Program-made: the position numbers and the translations under genes
NCBI GenBank assembly: GCA_946894095.1
Contig: OX335649.1
Location: 12,046,001 to 12,110,000, forward strand
DNA: 64,000 nucleotides
DNA from: Incurvaria masculella
Taxonomy: Eukaryota; Arthropoda; Insecta; Lepidoptera; Incurvariidae
Direction: 5' to 3'
The notes under the pieces: generated by a model
Told to the model about the DNA's origin: nothing
Seen by the model: only the letters and a program-made list of their open reading frames with translations
The model's database searches: none
Shown: positions 56,181 through 64,000 of the stretch, in pieces
Layout: every line of letters begins with the position of its first letter
How positions within the stretch are numbered: the first letter of the stretch is position 1

Positions 56181-57076
56181 ATAGCAAAAACTTCGGATGG
56201 GATTGAATTCTTGTGAAGTCGAAACTACCCACCTAGGTCACCCATGCCATATTGGCGTGAACAATCTAAGCTTCATATCTTCGTCAAAATACTAGAAAAA
56301 AACAAGCGTTTGGTTACTTAAGTCATAGATTTTTTTATTTAAATATAAAACAATCCTTTTCCCAATAGGGAACACACCTTCTGTCACGATATTAGTTTAT
56401 ACACAACATGCAAAATGTGCTATACAAAATGGATGATGGTGTGTAGCTGCTTATGAATATACTGATTGTCTGGACATATTGATACCTATTAATTACACAA
56501 AAAATACCAGTCAGTTTTTTCATTAAATACTTAAATATACCAAAAGTTGTATTTGTCACCTAAATTACATGTAATTAAGAAATTGAACAGAGTATTTGTT
56601 CAGTTTTGGTATGATAATGTACTGACTTCATTTCATGTTTCGTTATTTGTAACCATTTAAGTTATTGTGCACTTTTTTAAATTACTATTTTTTCAGGCTC
56701 CTTATCTACGTACCGCAACCTCTTGGCGCAGGCAGACCTACATATTTTGCATCTGAGGGTTGATCTTTAACCTGTGGACCCAGATTTCGCTGTTTACCCT
56801 ATCGTTACCATTTTTGTCGCGACCTCCTAATCTAGTCCTTCATTACTCGCTGGGTCAGGTGTAGAGTGCTGCGTCCTGAATTCTAGCCACGCTCTGCCCA
56901 TTAAGTTTATTCACTCGCGAACAGTTGACAATATCTGCCAGAAGTCATGTAGTTGAATACTCATATTTATATTCAGCTCGTTAGTCAGCAAAGCAAGACT
57001 TTTGTAAAAGAGGTTAGTGACTTTATAAAAATTTTAGATACATTATGCAACTGGAATAAATCTTTCACTCTTATAA
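56181..57076. other. Non-coding stretch
   Basis: AT-rich, no gene or repeat recognised. Confidence 0.4.
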
Positions 57077-57267
57077 TCTATATAAATAAAAATGAATGAC
57101 TAAAATTTCATAACTAATAAATGTTCGAGAACAGCGCTGTTGTCGAGATCCAGAACTAACAGTTGGAATAACACCCCCGTGAAGGTGAAACCACATTTTA
57201 CCCGGGGTCCGCTCGGGTGAATATCCAAAACTAAATCGGTCCGAGGGGAGCCGGGTACATCAACTAG
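57077..57267 (+). mobile_element. Short Helitron, 191 bp
   Basis: Starts TCTATATAAATAAAAATGAA after an A and ends GGAGCCGGGTACATCAACTA followed by G, before T (CTAG|T). The 5' TC, the GC-rich 3' region and the terminal CTAG between A and T fit a Helitron. No coding content. Confidence 0.6.
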
Positions 57268-58049
57268 TATTATTATTATAGAATTGGTTTTAATTCATTA
57301 ACGATGCCCGATTGAAATAATTAATAAATGTGAAAAAACCAATTTTAGGTGGTTTGTCTTACTAAATCACGGAATTGCAGTGATCTGTTTTTAACGCATG
57401 GGATATGATCCTTAACTTTGAAATTATCCTATATTTCCTCAGCCCCCGATTGATACCTATTACTAACAAATATGTATACTTACTTTATATTTTAACGCTT
57501 AGCCTGTGTCGGCATTGACTGCAAATATTGATCATTCAATCGGATTGCCTAGCATTATTATATGTACCCTGGTATTGCCAATGTCTCATTGCACTTGCTT
57601 AGATTCGTTACTATTATCTATGACTATTTTCTTCACAGTCGATGCTACTTATATGTTTAACATCATTTAATACAAGCGACGTACTCTTTGTCAAAAAAAT
57701 ATTAATCGAAAAAGATTTCATCCTTGCAGTCTGTTTATTGCAAGAAATATTTATGAAGAGTTTCACATGGTGCATTTTTCTCCATCTCGCAATATGTGGA
57801 AATATATAAAAAACTAGTGTGGCATGAGATGACATTCCATTTTTTATTCAAATTAAAGATTTATTTTAATCAGTTGCATTATAAATGAACACCAATTGCG
57901 ATTGCACCATAATTAACTTGCGAAACTAAGCACACACACTGAATGAGGCTAGCTTCACAATGCCGGCGGTATGGTGTGACCAGACAGCTCGGCGGAAGTG
58001 GAGGCGGTGGAGCCCGACGACGCGGCGCGGGCGGCTGATAGGGTGTAAG
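57268..58049. other. Non-coding stretch
   Basis: AT-rich until 57950. 57950-58045 is GC-rich and leads into the minisatellite. Confidence 0.4.
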
Positions 58050-58490
58050 AAGCTGGTGAGGTGAAGGCAGTTGATGGAGTGGAGGGAGCTAATGGGGTAG
58101 AGGCAGCTAATGGGGAGGAGGTAGATGTTAGGGTGAAGGCAGCTGTTGGCGTAGAGGCAGTTGATGGTGTAGAGGCAGCTGATGGGATAGAGGCAACTGA
58201 TGGGATGAAGGCAGCTGATGGGGAGGAGGTAGCTGTTAGGGTAAGGCAACTGTTGGGGTAGAGGCAGTTGATGATGTAGAGGCAGCTGATGGGGTAGGGG
58301 CAACGGATGGGGTAGAGACAGCTGATGGGAAGAAGGTAGCTGTTAGGGTGAAGGCAGCTGTTGGGGTAGAGGCTGCTGATAGTGTAGAGGCAGCTGATGG
58401 GGTAAAGGCAATTGATGGGGTGGAGGCAGCTGATGGTGTTGAGGTAGCTAATGGGTTAGATACAACTTATTGGGAGGAGGCAGCGAACGC
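58050..58490. repeat. 18-bp minisatellite, about 24 units
   Basis: Consensus GTAGAGGCAGCTGATGGG, with variants. A longer phrase GGAGGAGGTAGCTGTTAGGG followed by a GAAGGCAGCTGTTGGGGTA unit recurs (about 58115, 58220, 58335), so the array has a higher-order pattern. The 18-bp unit keeps frames open on both strands for parts of the array, but unit-length changes break them. Confidence 0.85.
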
Positions 58491-59158
58491 TGGCAACATG
58501 ACCAGCTGCTGCATCTGACGAAACCTCAATTAGACTTAACGTACTTACTTCAAATTGAGTGAGGCGCATCATTCATAATATTTATTCTTAATTGATCGCC
58601 TAATTGATATTTGCTTTACGTTGACGTGCTTCCCATTAAATGTGTCCTCTAAGAGAAGGCGGATTACCTCTCTATCGATTATCTTGCAGAATGCATTAGT
58701 ATATACAACATTACGAGTTTAATTACACACAATCTTTTTTTAATTCTGATAGTCAATTTCAGTTGGGATAGTCAAGTCAGTATAGTTTTAATGCGTTACT
58801 AGACGAGAAGACAGAATTAAATAAAGATTTAAGAAATTGTAGGGCTGAAACTTTTCTTTTCTCAAAACTAGATGTGACTATAATTACCAAATTCAAGAAA
58901 ATTTCTGCCTATTTGAACGAATTTTGATGAAACAGAAAGTAAAACATATTTTCTTCTATTGAGCGGAAAAGTATTGACACAGGGTTGTAGGTCAGTGAGT
59001 AGATTCTACCAAACGACGGAAAGGCATTGTCCTGTCAATCTTGCCCTAACGGAAATCACCGGTCCCGCATTGGCAAATGTAGCATCAGCATCGCGTATAC
59101 GCCGGCGGCAGCGGTGCGGCGGCGGAGCGTCGCGTCTCGCGACCAAACACTACCCAAG

Positions 59159-59166
59159 TATATAAG
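59159..59166 (+). promoter_or_regulatory. TATA box of gene 6
   Basis: TATATAAG, 101 bases before the ATG of gene 6. Spacing as in gene 2. The DNA just before it (59095-59135) is rich in CGGCGG words. Confidence 0.55.
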
Positions 59167-59259
59167 ACATGTTACGAAACCGATCGCACACTCCAATCCG
59201 AACCACGGCGGGAAGCGGGAAGTGAACATCGACGTGTCTCTACCACTGAACTGCACAGA

Positions 59260-62200
59260 ATGGCGACAAAATTGGTAAATATTTGGACGTTCAGTTTCGA
59301 AACTTGTGGCGTAATGAGTTGGCCGTGCAGTTTTGAGTCGGGGTCAGCGTGTGTCAAGTGCGTGTGGTGATTAAGTCGTTGTGACTTTTGAGTGTATTGT
59401 CCTGTATTCGACGTTGAGTCCTCGTTTAAGTTTGTATTTTAGTTTAATTCCACCCCTACTACATCGGATGAATTGTATTATTTTACGCTATCATGCCATA
59501 TTCGGCTGGTCACAGTGGGAGTGGACAGTGGAACACAGACCAAACCTACCACTTGCGTTTGAAAGTCATAATTAATGATTTTTTTGTTAAATCTGCCTAG
59601 GTTTTTTCGTAGTAATAATATATGCTTTACACAATTATTGCATGTATCCCTTAAAAGTGTTGCCAGAGGTCAACGTATTTTGTCTTTTCATCTTTTGCTT
59701 TAGCCATTTCCGGTAACTTTGGTCTGTTGCGCACTGTATATATACGACTGGATTACTATAAAGATAACAGCAGAAAGCATTCACAATAATTTTCGCCTCA
59801 TCAAAACCATGATGGCCACTCGGGTAACTGACTTTTGACATCACATAACAACCAAGTCGACCGTTGGTAAATTTCTCTTACTGGCTGCCAAATTCTTGTA
59901 AATACAAACATTTCAAGCTAGGTTCTCTTTTACCCGACTTGAGATACACGCAAAAATGATCATCAATATTACTCTAGAAAGTAGATATACCCTAGTGGGC
60001 ACAAGCAGTTTCAAGTTTTACCTTCTTAAATCGCTGCTGTATTTAGTAGGTCAACAGTCTTGTATTTAAAATAATCAATTCTAATTGTTGCTATTCGATT
60101 AATTGCATAGATTTGAATAAATTTGACATTAGATGAAAATCTTAAATTATAGTATGATAATGGTTAGTAAACTCTCTACCTTTTGTATCGATGCTCGATG
60201 AATATTTCAATATCAAGTCGATTGCATAGACTATGATCTCATACTTGCTCTATGACACATTTTTTGGGAGTTTTTACGTTTTATTGTGAAAAAAAAAGAT
60301 TGCTAATCGAATGTTGATTAGACAGGAAGGCCACCGATTCTATTATATTTAACTCGCACATATTGAGTTGCACCTAAACCGAAAATTGTGGAAAAATGAA
60401 CAGGATATTAGGACTAACCAAATATTCTAATCTGAGTGTAACAGACAGCCTTCTCTGCTGTAGCTTTACACGGAAGCAGCAAAAATACCAGGGAAGCAAA
60501 CCCACAGACAAAGAAATCTGGGTTAACCAGACCTGCAGGTCTATTCCTGGCATTCCGTAATCAGGAATCAGGAATCCTGAGTCTAGAAAACAGCTTTTGT
60601 AGCGGTTTTCTTGACGAAAATATTTCGGAGCATAGTTTTTTTAATCAATCAAGATATTCCGTAGAAAAACTCTCTTTCTAAAATCGCTATAAAAGCGGTT
60701 TTCTAGACTCAGGGTTCCTGATTCCTGATTACCGAATGCCAGGAATAGACCTGCTGTAGTGAAATCTGTAGCCTTGGTCTAGGACTTTGACGACTTGGGA
60801 TGACTTTGTAAGTGCGTAAGAACGCATTGGAGTACATTTGGTTTACGCACCAAGCGGAACTCCTTACTACCAGTAGCTTACTTGCTAATGTTGATTTGAT
60901 GCAATTTAGTCACTCATAAACTACGAATACATTCATCACTACATAGTATAAAACAAAGTCGCTTTCTCTGTCCCTATATATCACTATATCCCTATGTACG
61001 CTTAAATCTTTAAAACTACGCAACGGATTTTGATGCGGTTTTTTTTAATAGATAGAGTAATTCAAGAGGAAGGTTTATATGTATAATAACATCCATTAAA
61101 TATTGGAAAAATACTGTTATTTTTGAGGTTTCCAATGTGATGTCGTAAAAAAATATTTTTTTTCCGTTTACATTGCAAACGCAGGCTGAACCCTACGAGA
61201 TTTATCAAAATAATGTACTAAGTATTGTATACATTGAAAAGGTCTACAGAAAACTCCGCGATGGTATACATCTATCTCTTATGGATATCCCACAATAACA
61301 TTTTTTTCTCATTTACTTTTTACGACAAATAATGGCAAATTTTCGAAGCGATTTTAACCAATACAGCATTAATCCTTATCCAATTAAATACCTTAAATAC
61401 ATTGTTGATTTAATATAGATCTATACGGTCCTTTACAGCATATGATTTAAATGAATATTTTCGAAGACATTATAGATTTAAAAATTGCGGGATGTAGTGT
61501 TTGCGGCGGTACCGGCCGGCCAGGGCGGCGGGAGCGTGCTTCGGAGGCCGCGGTTCTCCCTATAGCACTTTGAAGTTATTATTTCTCTAATATCTAATAA
61601 TCATGTAATAATAATATCTAAGTTTTTTTTATTTCAAATATCTCAATGTAGGAACTCTACGTAAAAATGGTTTATTTGTGTATCATTGTGTCAAAATAAT
61701 ATTTTTTAAAATGACACTATGCCCGTGCAAAGCCGGGACGGGCTGCTAGTAACTCATAAACGATTCAATATAAAAAATATAGTTATGATTGATGTGTGAT
61801 ATTTTTTGCACATACGTTAACTCGTATTAAATTATATACCGTCTCCAACATTACGCCGTACGTTACAGATAGCTAGATATTATTCAATGATTGACCTTTC
61901 CATGACATTATCCATTTATTAGAAATATTCTAGAGGAAATAAATCTAGATGCGAATTCGAGTGACGGCATATAAATTTATGTTTTGTTTTTATTCATAAC
62001 GTTTTCAAATTAATACAGCTCCGTTGTTGAACTTGACAAGCCAAAATATGATACAAATTAAATTAATCGTAAACAACCATTGCCGGCATTTGACCGTTTA
62101 TAAATTTTTTTTCTTTTTTTTAACATATTTATGATCACCAGTGCTAGTTAAGGGCTTGACAACAGCTGATTACATTCACTTCTATAAAGGCATAAATGAA

Positions 62201-63787
62201 ACCACATTTTATTATTTAAAAAAATAAATACAACTCACATTAATAATTTCAGAAGAGTGTTTATAACGGTAAACAAATAGTAGATAATAGACCTTTTGCA
62301 CATTTGTAAAAAAATCTATATTTATTTCAAAATTTTAAGGGCTCGTACTTCAGGGGCGCGGGACTCGCTTCTCGTGCCAGAGGTCATAGGATCAATTCCT
62401 GGCCCGTTTCACCACTTTATTTCTATTTCTGAGTAGGTTAAGTGTATTTTGTCATAGCTTCCCTTCAGGCTAAAGCTTCCCGGGTTACATCCATGGTATT
62501 AGATGAAGAGTTGGTACAACAGGTAGTAAAAAAAAACATTTTTTCCATAATAAACCATGTAACCGCTCTCACAAAATTGTAGATAATGCGGTATCGCTTT
62601 CCCCATGCCCACCGTCACGGGGAAAGTGGTTGTTGGGCTAATATTATTTGGTATGAACCATCCAAGCCCAGTTTTGAATACCGGGATTTTTTCTGCTAAA
62701 AAGAACAGAAAAATCATATTATCAAATAATATCAGGAATCTCTTGCTTTACGTTTGAAAAAGTATATTAAACTAGTTCCACAAAAAATCTTATCAAAATG
62801 GAGCCACACAGAATGAAAGAAGAAAGCAGTAGGATGATGATGTAGTACTCAAAATGAAGTGACACAGCATATAGAAGAAAGTAATATGATGATTCAATAC
62901 TCAAAATGGGGCCACACAGGATAAAACAATAAAGTACTAGTATGATATCTATGTACTCAAAATGGAGCTACACAGGATGAAAGAAGAAAGTAGTATGATG
63001 AGGTAGTACTCAAAATGGATCTACACAGGATGAAATAAGAAAGTAGTATGATGATATCGTACACAAAATGGATCCACATAGGATGAAAGAAGAAAGTAGT
63101 ATGATGATGTAGCGGCTCGTAGCCTAGTGGCGCGGGGACTAACCTAGCGTACCAGACCGGGTTTAATTCCGACATGCACCACTGTCTTTCTCTTTCCGAG
63201 TTCGATAAGTGCATTTCTGCGAGCTGCTCGATGGTTCTAAATCCAAGTAAAACTGTAGGTCCCCTTCCCCTACTAGGTGGTAGGGTTTAAGCCCGCCCGG
63301 ATTGGGTTACCATCGCATTGGATGAAAAGATGGTCGAAGCGGCAATGAATAATTGTCCGTGTTTTCCATCCAGTTCAATGTAGCCGTGCTCATAAAGGGA
63401 AGGTCCTGGCATGGCACCTTATTCCTTCGGTAATGTGGTGTATTGGGCTAATATCATAATGGTAGTTGTGTGGTATTAGCCATCCATGTCAGGTCGCATA
63501 AAAAAAAGTAGTACTCATAATGGAGCCGCACAAGATGGAAGAAGAAAGTAGTATGATGATGTAGTACACAAAATGGATCCACATAGGATGAACGAAGAAA
63601 GTAGTATGATGATGTAGTACTTGGTGATGATAAAAGCGTATGGGTGGTTTCAGGTGGCTGCGCTGGCGGCTGTGGCGCTGCTGGTGGCGGCGGCGGCATC
63701 GCCCGCGCCGGCCATAGACTACCGGAACTCGCAGGTGCTTCGCTACGACATGGACACCAATGATCTGCCAAACTCGTACAGATTTGC
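59260..63787 (+). CDS. Cuticular protein, RR-1 class, 5' part only (cuticle gene 6)
   Basis: Exon 1 59260-59274 (MATKL) and exon 2 63654-63787 are seen; the RR-domain exon must lie beyond the window. Exon 2 gives VAALAAVALLVAAAASPAPA (signal peptide with MATKL), then NSQVLRYDMDTNDLPNSYRF and a split Ala codon. VLRYD…SYRF is the segment before the RR domain in genes 1-3. Splice sites are TTG|GTAAAT, TTTCAG|GTG and TTTGC|GTAAGT. The second intron is phase 2, as in all other members. Exon 1 is linked to exon 2 only by phase, signal-peptide sense and the upstream TATA box. The 4.4-kb first intron holds a fold-back element, a Helitron, a minisatellite and two SINE copies. Confidence 0.7.
59635..59844 (-). 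other. Unassigned open frame of 69 codons in intron 1 of gene 6
   Basis: The protein has balanced, protein-like composition (FDEAKIIVNAFCCYLYSNPV, then VYIQCATDQSYRKWLKQKMK) with no low-complexity run. I do not recognise it. It could be an exon or fragment of a mobile-element protein, and lies opposite in strand to gene 6. No splice sites or promoter were found to support a host gene. Confidence 0.3.
60538..60751. mobile_element. Fold-back element, 214 bp
   Basis: The outer 54 bases (60538-60591 and 60698-60751) are inverted copies with two differences (GGTCTATTCCTGGCATTCCG … GTCTAGAAAAC). The symmetry continues inward with more mismatches for about 20 bases. It would form one long hairpin. 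No open frame. MITE-like. Confidence 0.75.
60936..61749 (+). mobile_element. Complete non-autonomous Helitron, 814 bp
   Basis: 5' end TCACTACATAGTATAAAACA directly after A. 3' end GCCCGTGCAAAGCCGGGACG followed by GGCTGCTAG before T. GCCCGT/ACGGGC forms the terminal hairpin, then CTAG, inserted between A and T without target duplication. All are Helitron hallmarks. It has no replicase or helicase gene. The body matches 37446-38081 and 36953-37445. Confidence 0.85.
62347..62665 (+). repeat. SINE-related copy with tRNA-like head
   Basis: CGGGACTCGCTTCTCGTGCC, then GTCATAGGATCAATTCCTGG (B-box-like) and CACCACTTTATTTCTATTTC, with a tail region GGGCTAATATTATTTGG. The centre departs from the main SINE, so it may be a related subfamily or an old copy. 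Confidence 0.5.
62795..63620. repeat. Roughly 54-bp minisatellite, eight units, split by a SINE
   Basis: Units begin AAAATGGAGCCACACAGGAT or close variants at 62795, 62851, 62903, 62959, 63012, 63064 and, after the SINE, 63517 and 63569. Each ends GTAGTATGATGATGTAGTAC. Spacing is 52-56 bases. The array ends about 35 bases before exon 2 of gene 6. Confidence 0.8.
63113..63508 (+). repeat. Full-length tRNA-derived SINE (reference copy)
   Basis: About 395 bases. The head GGCTCGTAGCCTAGTGGCGC is A-box-like, and CCGGGTTTAATTCCG is B-box-like. The body blocks are CACCACTGTCTTTCTCTTTC, CCCCTACTAGGTGGTAGGG, AAGCCCGCCCGGATTGGG, CATCGCATTGGATG, CCGTGTTTTCCATCCAGTTC and GGTCCTGGCATGGCACC. It ends GTGGTATTAGCCATCCATGT followed by a poly-A tail. 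GTAG occurs on both sides and may be the target duplication. It sits inside the roughly 54-bp minisatellite. Confidence 0.85.
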
Positions 63788-64000
63788 GTAAGTTTATTAA
63801 TAAAAAACCCTTTAATTTTCCTCCACGAGGTTACCTTTGAATTTCATAATTTATTGCGCAATCATCCGATACTCGACGAACTCATAATCTAGGCGACTAC
63901 TGCAGTACAAAATCACTGTACCAAGGGTCTTATAAGACGGTTCGATGATTATCTATGATACGACCAGTAGTAACTAAATCATGCTTTTTATCCCCATACT
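63788..64000. other. Start of intron 2 of gene 6
   Basis: Intron DNA running off the window. No exon for the RR domain is seen. Confidence 0.5.

Noticed and set aside
55898..56182. Paired frames on both strands of the GC-rich island as a gene
   Set aside because: Both strands being open is expected for GC-rich DNA; neither shows a domain, so only the island itself is reported.
57926..58303. Long frames on both strands across the 18-bp minisatellite
   Set aside because: The unit is a multiple of three, so frames stay open by chance; units of other length break the reading and no start or splice context exists.
63454..63771. 105-codon minus-strand frame
   Set aside because: It is the antisense of gene 6 exon 2 joined to the antisense of the minisatellite and the end of the SINE.

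Overview
The window looks like AT-rich genomic DNA of a moth or butterfly. This rests on the repeat content (a tRNA-derived SINE, Helitron ends with CTAG termini, mariner, hAT and LINE debris) and on the style of the cuticle genes. The species cannot be told from the sequence. No bacterial operon, CRISPR array or intact tRNA/rRNA gene is visible.

The real genes are a co-oriented (+ strand) tandem cluster of six small secreted cuticular proteins of the CPR family, RR-1 class. Coding exons were assembled by hand from open frames plus GT/AG splice sites: gene 1 (16724-19207, 115 aa), gene 2 (25260-27949, 116 aa), gene 3 (30251-32198, 170 aa), gene 4 (39929-42916, 219 aa), gene 5 (48689-54186, 222 aa) and gene 6 (59260 to beyond the window end, first two exons only). 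All share one layout. A 9-15 nt first coding exon holds only the start of the signal peptide. A phase-0 intron follows, then an exon with the rest of the signal peptide and a linker. A phase-2 intron lies just before the conserved Phe of the Rebers-Riddiford (RR) motif, and the next exon carries the chitin-binding RR domain. All five complete proteins end in a shared tail of the type P-x-x-V-(V/L)-(A/G)-S-L-L-G. Genes 4 and 5 form a subgroup with a more diverged RR domain and a separate last exon for this tail. They would be exported by epidermal cells and bind chitin in the cuticle.

1-16.6 kb has no recognisable host gene. It holds SINE copies, small inverted-repeat elements, an internally deleted mariner (11070-11605) and a 5'-truncated LINE with a 528-codon open frame for reverse transcriptase plus restriction-like endonuclease (12268-16425, minus). 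A composite insert of about 2.2 kb splits this LINE and contains a perfect 168-bp inverted repeat. 16.6-32.2 kb holds genes 1-3 with SINEs, LINE fragments and a hAT-transposase remnant in introns and spacers. 32.2-39.9 kb has adjoining Helitrons and a dead mariner. 42.9-48.6 kb, between genes 4 and 5, has a 281-bp tandem duplication, a block of strong hairpins, a 720-bp hAT-like element with an 8-bp target duplication, and three tandem 427-bp units carrying RNA polymerase III type A/B boxes. 54.2-64 kb has an 18-bp minisatellite, a fold-back element, a complete 814-bp Helitron, and a roughly 54-bp minisatellite interrupted by a full-length SINE just before exon 2 of gene 6.

All coordinates of repeats and exons were read by eye. 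Boundaries of old repeats are approximate.
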